Part shown: piece after piece, positions 44,106 to 53,138 of the stretch | How the letters are laid out: each line of letters starts with the position of its first letter | Position numbering within the stretch: position 1 is the stretch's first letter | Source: Gordonia sp. OPL2 | GTDB lineage: Bacteria; Actinomycetota; Actinomycetes; Mycobacteriales; Mycobacteriaceae | DNA length: 64,000 nucleotides | Assembly (NCBI RefSeq): GCF_003797825.1 | Contig: NZ_RKME01000013.1 | Location: 62,001 to 126,000 of the forward strand | Direction: 5' to 3' | Made by a program: the position numbers and the translations under genes | The notes under the pieces: model-generated | The model's input: the letters and a program-made list of their open reading frames with translations, nothing else | Told to the model about the DNA's origin: nothing | Database searches by the model: none

Positions 44106-44201
44106 GGTCTCGATACGCACTCGGGCTACTCGACCAGCGAGATCTGTTCCCCGCTGGTCGAGTAGCCCGCGAGCCGCCAGGCGAACCGGCGTATCGAGAC
44201 C
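44106..44201. repeat. Nested inverted repeat between convergent genes (family C)
   Basis: Outer arms GGTCTCGATACGC (44106-44118) and GCGTATCGAGACC (44189-44201); inner arms CGGGCTACTCGACCAGCG (44122-44139) and CGCTGGTCGAGTAGCCCG (44152-44169). All arms pair perfectly. Likely a two-way terminator between the permease and ligase genes; similar elements are frequent in related genomes. Confidence 0.92.
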
Positions 44202-44215
44202 ACCTGCGTCCGAGG

Positions 44216-45820
44216 CTACTTCCGCAGATCCTTTCGCAGGATCTTGCCCGACGCCGATTTGGGGATGGCGTCGATGAACTCGACGGCGCGGACCTTCTTG
44301 TGCGGGGCGACCTTGGCCGCGACGAACTCGATGACCTCCTCGGCGGTCAGGTCGGTGTCGGCCTGGGCGACGACGAAGGCCTTCGGGATCTCCTCGCCCT
44401 CATCGTCGTTGACACCGATGACCGCGGTGTCGGCGATCTTCGGGTGGGTCAGCAGCAGGGCCTCGAGTTCGGCCGGCGGCACCTGGTAGCCCTTGTACTT
44501 GATGAGTTCCTTGAGCCGGTCGACGATGTAGACGCAGCCGGTCGGGTCGACCTGTGCCATGTCGCCGGTGTGCAGGTAACCGTCGGCATCGATGGTGTCG
44601 GCGGTGGCCTGCTCGTTGTTCAGGTATCCGAGCATCACGTTCGGCCCCTTCACCCACAGCTCACCGGGCTCGGAGAGCCCCTCGGACGGCAGGTCGATCT
44701 CGGCGCCGCTGGCCGGATCGACGATCTTGTTCTCCGAGTTGGGGATCGCCCAGCCGGTCGACGACAGCGGCGGGTCCTCGCGGCCCAGTGCAGCCTGGGT
44801 GTCGAACGGGATGAGGTGACTGACCGGCGACAACTCGCTCATGCCGTACCCCTGCAGCATGTGCAGGTTCAGCCGCTTGGCAACCGCCTTGCCCAGCTCG
44901 TCGTCCAGCGGCGCCGCACCCGACATCATCGTGTGCAGCGACGACAGGTCGTAGTTGTCGACGATGGGGTGCTTGGCCAGCGCGACCGCGACCGGCGGCG
45001 CGATGTAGGCGCTGGTGACCTTGTAATTCTGGATGTTCTCCAGGAACTCGACGAGGTCGAAGCGCGGCATGATGACCAGCCGGCCGCGGTTGTAGAGCGC
45101 GGCGTTGAGCAGCACCGTCATCCCGTAGATGTGGAAGAACGGGAGCACCGCGATCACCACGTCATCGGGAGTCATCCCCTGCAGCGGCTTGATCTGGGCG
45201 ACGTTGGCGACCAGGTTGCGGTGGCTGAGCGCGACACCCTTCGGGTTGCCCGTGGTGCCGGAGCTGTACGGCAGCGCCGCGACATGGGTTGCCGGGTCGA
45301 TCGTGACCTCCGGTGCCGGGAGATTCGGGCCCAGCAGGTCGACGGCATTGGGATGGCCGGTCGCCTTCTGGCCCTCACCGTCGAGCACGATGAGGTTCTC
45401 GTCGGAGATCCCGACCTCCTTGGCCGCGGCCGCGGCCTGCTCGAACATCGGCGAGATGGTGATCAGCATCTTCGCCTTCGAGTCCGTCAGCTGCTTCGCG
45501 ATCTCCGGCGCGGTGAACAACGCATTGATCGTGGTGGCCGTGCCGCCCGCCCGCAGGATGCCGTGGAAGACCGTCGCGAACGCCGGGATGTTCGGGGACA
45601 GGACCCCCACCACGTCCCCCACCGCGATGCCACGCGCGGCCAAGGCGCCGGCCGCCGCATGGATCTGTCCGATCAACCGCCCGTAGGTCGTCTCGTCACC
45701 GGACTTCGGATCGACCAGCGCGACCCGATCGAGATCGGCATCGCTGATCGAACCGAACAGGAAGTCGTAGACACTCACATTCGGGATCTCGACATCGGGA
45801 AAAGGACTCGTGAAGCTCAT
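44216..45820 (-). CDS. Acyl-CoA synthetase / 4-coumarate-CoA ligase family
   Basis: 534-residue adenylate-forming enzyme: carboxylic acid plus ATP plus CoA gives acyl-CoA. Core motif YSSGTTGNPKGVALSHRN (P-loop), HMLQGYGMSELSP, HTGDMAQVD (adenylate-binding Asp), VDRLKELIKYKGYQVPPAELE (hinge) and C-terminal catalytic lysine in PKSASGKILRK. The layout fits plant 4CL and bacterial FadD-like enzymes for aromatic or medium-chain acids. ATG 45820 has GGAGG five bases upstream; the longer upstream frame is not conserved. Single gene. Confidence 0.92.
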   Translation of the reverse strand: MSFTSPFPDVEIPNVSVYDFLFGSISDADLDRVALVDPKSGDETTYGRLIGQIHAAAGALAARGIAVGDVVGVLSPNIPAFATVFHGILRAGGTATTINALFTAPEIAKQLTDSKAKMLITISPMFEQAAAAAKEVGISDENLIVLDGEGQKATGHPNAVDLLGPNLPAPEVTIDPATHVAALPYSSGTTGNPKGVALSHRNLVANVAQIKPLQGMTPDDVVIAVLPFFHIYGMTVLLNAALYNRGRLVIMPRFDLVEFLENIQNYKVTSAYIAPPVAVALAKHPIVDNYDLSSLHTMMSGAAPLDDELGKAVAKRLNLHMLQGYGMSELSPVSHLIPFDTQAALGREDPPLSSTGWAIPNSENKIVDPASGAEIDLPSEGLSEPGELWVKGPNVMLGYLNNEQATADTIDADGYLHTGDMAQVDPTGCVYIVDRLKELIKYKGYQVPPAELEALLLTHPKIADTAVIGVNDDEGEEIPKAFVVAQADTDLTAEEVIEFVAAKVAPHKKVRAVEFIDAIPKSASGKILRKDLRK

Positions 45821-45899
45821 GACACCTCCGTTGGGGGACTCCAGGAGAATCGTAGCAACACGCGTTGTCACGATTGACCTGAACACATGTCCGCATCGT

Positions 45900-45917
45900 C
45901 CGATTCACGCGAATCGG
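45900..45917. promoter_or_regulatory. Inverted repeat upstream of the ligase
   Basis: CCGATTC, four-base spacer, GAATCGG; perfect 7-bp arms 80 bp before the ligase start and 123 bp before the divergent DUF2975 start. It could be an operator for the ligase gene; regulator unknown. Confidence 0.4.
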
Positions 45918-46004
45918 ATTCTGCCTCGACAGCGCACCACTCTACGTGGCGGTACTCACCCGAACCCCCGACTGCGCGAAAATGACCGGCCCCTTTCAGC
46001 CGTA

Positions 46005-46038
46005 TTGACAATCGATACTTGTACATCGATTATCGATA
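46005..46038 (+). promoter_or_regulatory. Leaderless promoter with three nested ATCGAT boxes
   Basis: TTGACA (46005-46010), a 17-bp spacer and GATTAT (46028-46033) end seven bases before GTG 46040, so the transcript should start at or next to the start codon. ATCGAT occurs at 46011, 46025 and 46032 (spacings 14 and 7), abutting the -35 and straddling the -10; the last is part of palindrome TATCGATA. It is a candidate operator for the XRE protein of this pair. Confidence 0.6.
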
Positions 46039-46039
46039 T

Positions 46040-46519
46040 GTGAACGTCGATAAACGAGTGGTACTCGTCCTCCGAGCGGCGCTGCTCGTCTTCTTCGCGC
46101 TCCTGGTGGTCCTGCAGACACTGTCGCTACCCGGTCAGTTCGCGCACATGGCAACCGAATCCCCGGACATGGCGTACCTCCGCTGGCCGTCGACGGCGCT
46201 CGCCGCGTTCCTGATCCTCTGCGTCGAGATCGTGGTGATCTGCATCTGGCGACTGCTGACGCTCGTTCGCGGCGACCGGATCTTCACCGCCGCCTCGCTC
46301 ATCTGGGTGGATGTGATCGTGTGGTCGATCGTGGCCGGCTGGATCGCCTTTGCCGCGGCCTTCCTCTACGTCGGTGTGCACGCCGACGACCCGGGCCTCC
46401 CACTGCTGATGTTCCTGTGCCTGGTCACCGCCGGAGTCCTCGGTCTGCTGATGGTGGTGATGCGCGCACTGCTGCGGCAGGCGACCGCGCTGCGCACGGA
46501 CATGGATGCGGTCATCTGA
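46040..46519 (+). CDS. DUF2975 membrane protein
   Basis: 159 residues with four transmembrane segments (about 5-25, 45-68, 85-110, 118-142) and the loop ICIWRLLTLVRGDRIFTAASL typical of DUF2975. In many genomes DUF2975 proteins are encoded just before a small XRE regulator, as here. Role unknown; a membrane sensor or anti-regulator for its partner is plausible. GTG 46040 is chosen for its position just after the -10 element; TTG 46019 would overlap the promoter. It overlaps the next gene by one base. Confidence 0.82.
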   Translation: MNVDKRVVLVLRAALLVFFALLVVLQTLSLPGQFAHMATESPDMAYLRWPSTALAAFLILCVEIVVICIWRLLTLVRGDRIFTAASLIWVDVIVWSIVAGWIAFAAAFLYVGVHADDPGLPLLMFLCLVTAGVLGLLMVVMRALLRQATALRTDMDAVI

Positions 46520-46725
46520 TGCCGATCGTGGTCCGGATCGACGTGGAGCTGGCCCGTCGAAAGATGAGTGTCGCCGAGTTCGCCGAGCGGGTCGGGCTGA
46601 CCGCCGCCAACGTATCGGTGCTGAAGAACGGCCGAGCCAAGGCGATCCGATTCAGCACCCTCGAGGCCATGTGCCGCGTGCTCGACTGCCAGCCCGGCGA
46701 TCTTCTCGAATTCGTGGACGAGTGA
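46519..46725 (+). CDS. Small XRE/Cro-type transcriptional regulator
   Basis: 68 residues, almost entirely one helix-turn-helix: MSVAEFAERVGLTAANVSVL then KNGRAKAIRFSTLEAMCRVL and DCQPGDLLEF, as in YozG-like regulators. ATG overlaps the DUF2975 stop (TGATG), so the two are co-translated. Likely binds the ATCGAT boxes in its own promoter (inference). Confidence 0.88.
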   Translation: MPIVVRIDVELARRKMSVAEFAERVGLTAANVSVLKNGRAKAIRFSTLEAMCRVLDCQPGDLLEFVDE

Positions 46726-46777
46726 GCAGCCAGAGCGTCTCGACTCCCCGCATGGGCGACGCCAGATCTGCCGTGGC

Positions 46778-47392
46778 TCAGCTCTCGTCGTCCTCGGTGG
46801 CCGCCTCCGGCTGCTCACCCGCCCGATCCACGGCCGTGACGCCCGGCTCGTATCGCCCCTCGAGCGGCTCCCCCGGCTCCGGCAGCGCATCCTTGTCGAT
46901 CAGGTGCTCGAACGCGAGCAGGTTCCGCAGCGACTCGCCCCGCGAGACGCGCCATGCCCACTCCCGCTGGATCGACGAGAGGAAACCGATCTCGAGAAGG
47001 GTGTTGAAGTCGCCGTCGGCGGCCTCGAGCACCTGCCCGAGCACGCGGTCGACCTCATCGGCGCTGAGCGCATCCCCCGAGATCCGACCCACCAGGTAGA
47101 TGTCCCCGGTGTTGTCGATGGTGTAGGCCACGCCGTAGAGCCGACGATTGCGTCGGAGCAGATAGTGATAGACGCCCTCGTGGTTCTCGTCGGGTCGGCG
47201 GCAGACGAAGGCCTCGACCCGCACACCGTGTGGGCCCGCCGTCAGCAGGACGGTCGTCGTGAGCTTGCGCTCGCCGGGCAGCTCGAGGACGAGGTGATCG
47301 GCCTGCGCACCACCGGCGTCCTTGCGGCTGAACGGGATGTCCCGTTCGGCGAGCGTGGATTCGAGCAGGTCGACGATCTCGGCTTGGTTCAC
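46778..47392 (-). CDS. YbjN-domain protein (Rv0487-like)
   Basis: 204 residues. VDLLESTLAERDIPFSRK begins a YbjN (type III secretion chaperone-like) fold; YHYLLRRNRRLYGVAYTIDN and GDIYLVGRIS are its conserved middle. An acidic tail follows. No enzymatic residues are known for the family. It lies four nt after mshA on the same strand, as in mycobacteria. Confidence 0.83.
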   Translation of the reverse strand: MNQAEIVDLLESTLAERDIPFSRKDAGGAQADHLVLELPGERKLTTTVLLTAGPHGVRVEAFVCRRPDENHEGVYHYLLRRNRRLYGVAYTIDNTGDIYLVGRISGDALSADEVDRVLGQVLEAADGDFNTLLEIGFLSSIQREWAWRVSRGESLRNLLAFEHLIDKDALPEPGEPLEGRYEPGVTAVDRAGEQPEAATEDDES

Positions 47393-47396
47393 CCGT

Positions 47397-48746
47397 TCAC
47401 CCTTGTTTGACGGTCATTCGTGGTCGGCGACGACGCCAGCGACGCGACCCCCGACGTACCGAGGCGGCGCCGGTCGTCCCCGGGTTGCGCGCCGCGAACG
47501 ACGCCATCGCGTCGGAGTAGCTCGACAACAGCTGCGTCGCGGTGTGTTCCCAGGAGAACTGCTCGGCATGTGTGCGCGTGTTGCGCCGCATACCGGCGAG
47601 CCGGTCCGGGTCGTCGAGCAGTCCGCCGATCGCTGCGGTCCAGTCCTCGACGTCGTGTCCGTCGACGAGCAGCCCGGTGCGGCCGTCGGCGACCGCGACA
47701 CTCAGGCCACCCACGTCGGCGGCGACCACCGGCGTCCCACACGCCTGCGCCTCGATCGCGACCAGTCCGAAGCTCTCCGAATAGCTGGGTACGGCAACGA
47801 CATCCGACGCGCGATAGACCTGGGCGAGGCGATGCGACGGCTGTGGCGGCAGAAACGTGACGGCGTCGCTGATGCCCAGCTCGGCGGCGAGATCGATGAG
47901 CGCTGTCGGCTGCGCGAGGCCGGTGCCCGACGGACCGCCGACGACGAGTACACGCACGGGCCGGCCCACACGCCGAGACCGCTCGACGATCGGCGCGGCC
48001 GCGGCGAGGAGGACGTCGGGGGCCTTGAGCGGCTGGATGCGGCCGACGAAGGTCAGCACCGTCTCGTCGGGCCGCAGACCGAGTTCGGCGCGGGCCTCGT
48101 CACGTGGCCCCGGCGCATAGATGTCGAGGTCGGCACCCGGGGTGACGACGTCGATCCGTCCGCGGTCGGCGTGGTACATCGACATCAGTTCGGTCGCCTC
48201 GGTCTCGGTGTTGACCACCATCCGGTCGGCCTCGTCGACGACCTGCTGCTCACCGATCACCCGAAGCATCGGCTCCGCGGTGTCGCCCTTGGCCAACGAC
48301 GCGTTCTTGACCGCCGCGAGGGTGTGGGCGGTGTGGACCAACGGCACACCCCAGCGGTCGCGCGCCAGCCAGCCCACCTGGCCGGACAGCCAGTAGTGCG
48401 AGTGGATGAGGTCGTAATAGCCGGGCTTGTGCATGGCCTCGGCTCGCAACACCCCCGCGGTGAAGGCACACAACTGGGCCGGCAGATCGCGCTTGTCCAG
48501 GCCCTCGAACGGCCCCGCGACGACGTTGCGAACGGTGACGCCGGGTGCCGCGGCGACGGTCGGCGCATCCGACGACGACGTCGCGCGGGTGAAGATCTCG
48601 ACCTCGATGCCGCGCCGGGCCATGCGGGTGGCGGTCTGCCAGACGTAGACGTTCATGCCCCCGGCGTCGCCGGTACCCGGCTGGGCCAACGGCGAGGTGT
48701 GCACGGAGATGAGTGCGACTCGCCGCGGCAACGGGGGGCTGGTCAT
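47397..48746 (-). CDS. mshA: D-inositol-3-phosphate glycosyltransferase (mycothiol synthesis)
   Basis: 449 residues, GT4 fold. It joins GlcNAc from UDP-GlcNAc to 1L-inositol-1-phosphate, the first step of mycothiol synthesis. The N-terminal glycine loop is [26 protein letters not shown] is the acceptor region, and the donor region has the E-x7-E pattern in [22 protein letters not shown] basic C-terminal tail ([10 protein letters not shown]) follows. Unique to actinobacteria, supporting the taxonomic call. Confidence 0.95.
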   Translation of the reverse strand: MTSPPLPRRVALISVHTSPLAQPGTGDAGGMNVYVWQTATRMARRGIEVEIFTRATSSSDAPTVAAAPGVTVRNVVAGPFEGLDKRDLPAQLCAFTAGVLRAEAMHKPGYYDLIHSHYWLSGQVGWLARDRWGVPLVHTAHTLAAVKNASLAKGDTAEPMLRVIGEQQVVDEADRMVVNTETEATELMSMYHADRGRIDVVTPGADLDIYAPGPRDEARAELGLRPDETVLTFVGRIQPLKAPDVLLAAAAPIVERSRRVGRPVRVLVVGGPSGTGLAQPTALIDLAAELGISDAVTFLPPQPSHRLAQVYRASDVVAVPSYSESFGLVAIEAQACGTPVVAADVGGLSVAVADGRTGLLVDGHDVEDWTAAIGGLLDDPDRLAGMRRNTRTHAEQFSWEHTATQLLSSYSDAMASFAARNPGTTGAASVRRGSRRWRRRRPRMTVKQG

Positions 48747-48822
48747 CCCACCAGCTTAGAGAAAGCGCCATCACCGCTCAGCGCGCCCGGGCACACCGCC
48801 CTTGTGCGCCGCCCGCACGTGG

Positions 48823-48851
48823 TTGACACTTGAGCCATTGTGTCTCATTGT
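48823..48851 (+). promoter_or_regulatory. Candidate leaderless promoter of the P450 gene
   Basis: TTGACA (48823-48828), 17-bp spacer, CATTGT (48846-48851), then ATG at 48858. CATTGT also occurs at 48836, ten bases earlier, giving a direct repeat that may be an operator. Confidence 0.4.
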
Positions 48852-48857
48852 CGATAC

Positions 48858-50132
48858 ATGACAGTCGATGTGTCCGAGGCCCGGTTCTCGCTCCGATCGG
48901 GTTCGACGTGGGCGGATCCCTACCCGATGTATGCCGCACTGCGACGGCACTGCCCGGTTCATCACGTCGAACCAGACAAGCCCGGGGACAGCGACGAACA
49001 GTTCGCCGACGGCGACTACTGGGTCCTCACCCGTCATGCCGATGTCCTCGCCGCGGCCAACGACGCGACGACGTTCTCGTCGGCCCAGGGACTCACCGTC
49101 GCCTACGGTGAACTCGACGCGATCGGGATGGCCGATCACCCGCCGATGGTGATGCAGGATCCGCCGGCCCACACCGCATTCCGCCGACTCGTGTCCCGGG
49201 GATTCACCCCGCGTCAGGTCATCGCGATCGAGCCGACGGTGCGCGAGTTCGTCCTCGATCGTCTCGAGCGCCTCCCCTCCGACGGTCCTGCGGATATCGT
49301 CGGCGAGTTGTTCAAACCACTGCCCAGTATGGTCGTCGCCCATTACCTCGGTGTGCCCGAGGAGGATTGGTCGCGGTTCGACGGATGGACGGAGGCCGTG
49401 GTCGGCGCGACGTCGGCCGCCGGTGGCATCGCAGGCGCGGGGTCTGCCGCCGAATCGGCGGGCGCCGCGACGATGGAGATGCTCGGCTACTTCACCGAAC
49501 TCATCGAGTTCCGTAAGCGCCATCCCGCCGACGACACCGTCTCTGCGCTGGTCGCCGCCGGGTTGGCCGACGACCCCGGGGACCCGCACGGGCTGCTGTC
49601 CATCCTGGCGTTCACCTTCACCATGGTCGCCGGCGGCAACGACACCACGACCGGCATGCTCGGCGGCAGTGTTGCTCTGCTGCACAGCTTTCCGGATCAG
49701 CGACAGCGGCTCGTCGACGACCCGGAACTGATCCCCGGAGCCGTCGACGAACTACTTCGTCTCACCTCGCCGGTCCAGGGACTCGCCCGGACGACGACTC
49801 GCGACGTCCACTATCCGGACACCCCCGACGGCGGTGCCACGATCCCCGCAGGCCGGAAGGTGTTGTTGTGCTACGGGTCGGCGAACCGCGATCCGTCGGT
49901 GTACGGGCCGGACGCCGACGCGCTCGACGTCACCCGAGGCCCTCGCAACATCCTCACGTTCAGCCACGGAAACCACCACTGTCTCGGCGCCGCCGCGGCT
50001 CGGATGCAGGCTCGGGTGGCCCTCACGGAACTCCTCGCCCGGCACCCGCAGTTCACCGTCGACATCGACGGAATCCGTTGGGCAGAAGGAAATTACGTAC
50101 GACGACCCACATACGTCGGCTTTCATGCCTGA
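48858..50132 (+). CDS. Cytochrome P450
   Basis: 424-residue bacterial class I P450. The I-helix is MVAGGNDTTTGM (oxygen activation), the ExxR motif is in VDELLRLTSP, and the heme loop is FSHGNHHCLGAAAAR with thiolate Cys375. No membrane anchor. The substrate is unknown; no ferredoxin or reductase gene is adjacent. ATG 48858 is used; the preceding TTG in frame lies in the promoter. The last eight bases overlap the TetR gene, so the pair is co-transcribed. Confidence 0.93.
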   Translation: MTVDVSEARFSLRSGSTWADPYPMYAALRRHCPVHHVEPDKPGDSDEQFADGDYWVLTRHADVLAAANDATTFSSAQGLTVAYGELDAIGMADHPPMVMQDPPAHTAFRRLVSRGFTPRQVIAIEPTVREFVLDRLERLPSDGPADIVGELFKPLPSMVVAHYLGVPEEDWSRFDGWTEAVVGATSAAGGIAGAGSAAESAGAATMEMLGYFTELIEFRKRHPADDTVSALVAAGLADDPGDPHGLLSILAFTFTMVAGGNDTTTGMLGGSVALLHSFPDQRQRLVDDPELIPGAVDELLRLTSPVQGLARTTTRDVHYPDTPDGGATIPAGRKVLLCYGSANRDPSVYGPDADALDVTRGPRNILTFSHGNHHCLGAAAARMQARVALTELLARHPQFTVDIDGIRWAEGNYVRRPTYVGFHA

Positions 50133-50721
50133 CATGCGCACAGCGGACTGGCTCGCGCCCGATCGCGCCGAACTCGGCACCCAGCGCATCCTCGACGTCG
50201 CGGAACGACTCTTCGTCGAGCACGGGGTCGCAGCCGTGACCATGCGTTCACTGGCCACGGCCGTCGGCTGTTCGCGTGCGACGCTGTACCGGCACTTCCC
50301 GGGAAAGTCCGAGGTGCTCGCCGCCTACGTCGAACGCGCGGCCGCACAGATGGGTGTCGCGATCGCCGGGGCCACCGGCGCCACGACCGACCCCGGAACA
50401 CGGCTGATCTCCGCGGTCACGACGGCCGTCGAGGCGGTGCGGGCGAATCCGGCACTGTCGGCGTGGTTCGCGGCGGACACCGCCGGGGCGTCGTCGAACC
50501 TCGCACTGCTGTCCCCTGCGATCGAGGAGATCGTGCACGGCTTCCTCGCGGACATCCGCGCCGATGTCGGCGTGCGCGATCCCGATCCCGCCGATCTGCG
50601 CGAGCGCGGGCGATGGCTGGTCCGCGTGATCGTGTCCCTGCTGACCTCCCCCGGCGAGAATCCGGACGACGAGCGGGCCATGCTCGAACGCTTCGTCGTG
50701 CCGGTGATCCTCGGACCATGA
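50125..50721 (+). CDS. TetR-family regulator overlapping the P450 gene
   Basis: 198 residues. QRILDVAERLFVEHGVAAVT then SLATAVGCSRATLYRHFPGK is the DNA-binding domain; the C-terminal ligand domain is not diagnostic. ATG 50125 overlaps the P450 stop by eight bases; ATG 50134 is an alternative two bases past it. Probably controls the P450 operon it belongs to. No further target is visible. Confidence 0.87.
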   Translation: MPDMRTADWLAPDRAELGTQRILDVAERLFVEHGVAAVTMRSLATAVGCSRATLYRHFPGKSEVLAAYVERAAAQMGVAIAGATGATTDPGTRLISAVTTAVEAVRANPALSAWFAADTAGASSNLALLSPAIEEIVHGFLADIRADVGVRDPDPADLRERGRWLVRVIVSLLTSPGENPDDERAMLERFVVPVILGP

Positions 50722-50772
50722 TCCGACCGCCGTGGAAAGTCTCGAGTCGGCGAGGCCGATCGGTGGATCCCG

Positions 50773-51162
50773 CTAGCGCGGCCGCCCGCGGTACTTGCGG
50801 TGATACTCGTCGTACAGATCGGCGTCACGCTCGCGTTCGATCTTCGTGACGAGTTCGGGATCCAGCCCGTGCTGCGTCAGCCGATACCGGCGGTACACGC
50901 GGTTCAGTGCGATCGAGAAGAAGATGTACGGCAACAGGATCGGAATGGTCATGTTGAGCCGGATGATGAAGTCGGTGGGGATGAACATCATCGGCGCGAG
51001 CAGGATCACGCACGGCACCGCCCAGCGCACGACCATCCGAACGGCCGCTCCCGGCCCGGCGAGATCGTTGGCGACCCAGTCGCGCATCGACGGCGGCAGC
51101 TTGGCCCCATAGGCGTACTTCACGTATTGCCAACCCTTGGGGCCCGTCAGACCGTCGCTCAC
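50773..51162 (-). CDS. DUF5313-like two-TM membrane protein
   Basis: 129 residues. The start PKGWQYVKYAYGAKLPPSMR and the pair of hydrophobic segments (about 45-63, 68-88) followed by NRVYRRYRLTQHGLDP and a charged tail match actinobacterial DUF5313. Function unknown. It converges with the TetR gene. Confidence 0.75.
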   Translation of the reverse strand: MSDGLTGPKGWQYVKYAYGAKLPPSMRDWVANDLAGPGAAVRMVVRWAVPCVILLAPMMFIPTDFIIRLNMTIPILLPYIFFSIALNRVYRRYRLTQHGLDPELVTKIERERDADLYDEYHRKYRGRPR

Positions 51163-51288
51163 GAATTCGATAGTACGCGATTGAATCGATGGCTATCCGT
51201 CGGGTTCGGACCTGACGCACCTCGCACCGGGGCGCTTCCGCTCAGCCGATTCGCCGTGCCGCCACGGCTTCCCCTACACTGCTTTCGG

Positions 51289-51303
51289 TAACGATTGTCA
51301 TTT
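51289..51303. promoter_or_regulatory. Zur-like operator upstream of znuA
   Basis: TAACGATTGTCATTT: arms AACGA and TCATT around TTG resemble the AATGA/TCATT arms of actinobacterial Zur boxes. It ends 19 bp before the znuA start, so a zinc-loaded repressor would block transcription. Confidence 0.5.
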
Positions 51304-51322
51304 GCGTGAGGCGGAGAAGACG

Positions 51323-52288
51323 ATGAGGCGAACACTGGCCACGACCGTGGCTCTGATCGGCGCGAGTGCGCTGGCCCTGGCCGGTTGCTCGGGTGGCGAC
51401 GACGGCGGGGCCTCGTCCGGCACACCGACGGTCGTCACGTCCACCAACGTCTGGGGCTCAGTGGCCTCTGCCGTCGCCGGCGACAAGGCGACCGTCACGA
51501 CCCTGTACACGAACGCCGAGGGCGACCCCCACGAGTTCGAGCCGTCCGCCGCCGACACCGCGAAGGTGTCCGACGCCGACGTCGTCGTGCTCAACGGTGG
51601 CGGTTACGACGCCTACATGGAGAAGGCGGTCGAGGGATCCGACATCCCGACGATCGACGCCTACGACATCTTCCAGGGCGATCACGGCCACGATTCGCAA
51701 GCCGGTTCCGACTCCGGCGACCACGATCATGGCGATCACGACCACGGCGATCAGAACGAGCACGTCTTCTACGACCTGCCCGTCGTCGCCGAGGTGGCCA
51801 CCGACCTCGCGAACACGCTCGCCGAGAAGGACCCGGCCAACGCCGATGCGTACCGCGCCAACGCGGAGGCGTTCGGCACCAAGATCACCGGGCTGCGCGA
51901 CGACCTCGCCACCATCAAGAAGGACCACGACGGCACCGAGGTCGCCCAGACCGAGCCCCTGGCCGGCTACATGCTGGCAGAGGCGGGTCTCGTCGACGCA
52001 TCGCCCGCCGGGTTCACACAATCGGTCGAGGAGGGGCAGTCGCCGTCGGCGGCCGACCGCGCCGCGCTCGAGGATCTGCTCACCTCGAAGACCGTGCACG
52101 CCTTCATCTACAACACCCAGGCCGTCGACTCCGTCACCGAGGCGATGCTCTCCGTCGCCGAGCGGTCCGGCGTGCCGGTCGTGAAGTTCACCGAGACGTT
52201 GCCGGACGGCACCACCGACTACGTCGCGTGGCAGCAGAGCCAGATCGATGCGTTGAGTGCCGCGCTCGGGAACCATGCCGCACACTGA
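51323..52288 (+). CDS. znuA: Zinc ABC transporter, substrate-binding lipoprotein
   Basis: 321 residues. Lipobox LALAGC near residue 20. ZnuA/TroA fold: STNVWGSVASAVAG, DPHEFEPSA (first metal His), a His/Asp-rich loop with HDHGDHDHGDQ typical of zinc binders, EPLAGYMLAEAGL and FIYNTQAVDS. GGAGAAG precedes ATG 51323. First gene of a three-gene transporter operon behind a Zur-like site. Manganese cannot be excluded, but the histidine loop favours zinc. Confidence 0.9.
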   Translation: MRRTLATTVALIGASALALAGCSGGDDGGASSGTPTVVTSTNVWGSVASAVAGDKATVTTLYTNAEGDPHEFEPSAADTAKVSDADVVVLNGGGYDAYMEKAVEGSDIPTIDAYDIFQGDHGHDSQAGSDSGDHDHGDHDHGDQNEHVFYDLPVVAEVATDLANTLAEKDPANADAYRANAEAFGTKITGLRDDLATIKKDHDGTEVAQTEPLAGYMLAEAGLVDASPAGFTQSVEEGQSPSAADRAALEDLLTSKTVHAFIYNTQAVDSVTEAMLSVAERSGVPVVKFTETLPDGTTDYVAWQQSQIDALSAALGNHAAH

Positions 52289-52292
52289 TGTC

Positions 52293-53138
52293 ATGACCGA
52301 ACCCGCCCGGACCGACGTTCAGGTCGCGCGATTCGAGCAAGCCCGCCTCGGTTTCGGTTCGCGGGTGCTGTGGGACGACCTGAATCTCAGCATCTCCCGA
52401 GGTGAGTTCATCGCGGTCCTCGGCCCCAACGGATCCGGCAAGACCTCGTTCCTGCGGTGTCTGCTCGGCCAGTATCCCCTCGACGACGGGCGGCTCGAGG
52501 TCACCGACCGCATCGGCTACATCCCGCAGCAACACTCCGACGACGCCGACCCGATGGCGCTGCGCGGCCGCGACCTCGTCGGCTTCGGCGTCGACGGCGC
52601 CCGATGGGGTTTCGGATTGCGTGGGCGAGCGCGTCGTCGGCGACTGGTCGACGCCGCATTGGCGGAGGTGGGCGCCACGGCGTATGCCGAGGCCCCCATG
52701 GGCCTGCTCTCCGGCGGCGAGCAGCAGCGGCTCAGGGTCGCCCAGGCACTGACCGGGGACCCCACTCTGCTGCTGTGCGACGAGCCGCTGTCGAGCCTCG
52801 ACCCCACCAATCAGCACCTCGTCGTCGAACTCATCGACGAACGTCGCCGGACGGCAGACACGGCCGTGGTGTTCGTGACCCACGAGATCAATCCCGTCCT
52901 GCCCTACGTCGATCGTGTGCTGTACCTGGTCGGCGGACGTTTTCGCATCGGCACACCCGACGAGGTGATGACCACCGCCACGCTCTCGAATCTGTACGGC
53001 AGCGACGTCGAGGTGCTCCGGGTCAACGGCCGGTTGCTCGTGATCGGTGGCGAGGACGCCCATCACTGCGATCATCGCCCCGAAACGCCTGCGCCGTCGG
53101 CGCAGGGGGCACACGGTGAGCGGACCACGCAGTCATGA
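52293..53138 (+). CDS. znuC: Zinc ABC transporter ATP-binding protein
   Basis: 281 residues. Walker A VLGPNGSGKTSFLR, signature LLSGGEQQRLRVAQAL, Walker B LLLCDEPLSSLDP, switch VFVTHEINPVLPYVD. ATG 52293 starts five bases past the znuA stop; ATG 52275 inside znuA is an alternative. The tail is His-containing (HHCDHRPETP). Overlaps znuB by four bases. Confidence 0.9.
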   Translation: MTEPARTDVQVARFEQARLGFGSRVLWDDLNLSISRGEFIAVLGPNGSGKTSFLRCLLGQYPLDDGRLEVTDRIGYIPQQHSDDADPMALRGRDLVGFGVDGARWGFGLRGRARRRRLVDAALAEVGATAYAEAPMGLLSGGEQQRLRVAQALTGDPTLLLCDEPLSSLDPTNQHLVVELIDERRRTADTAVVFVTHEINPVLPYVDRVLYLVGGRFRIGTPDEVMTTATLSNLYGSDVEVLRVNGRLLVIGGEDAHHCDHRPETPAPSAQGAHGERTTQS

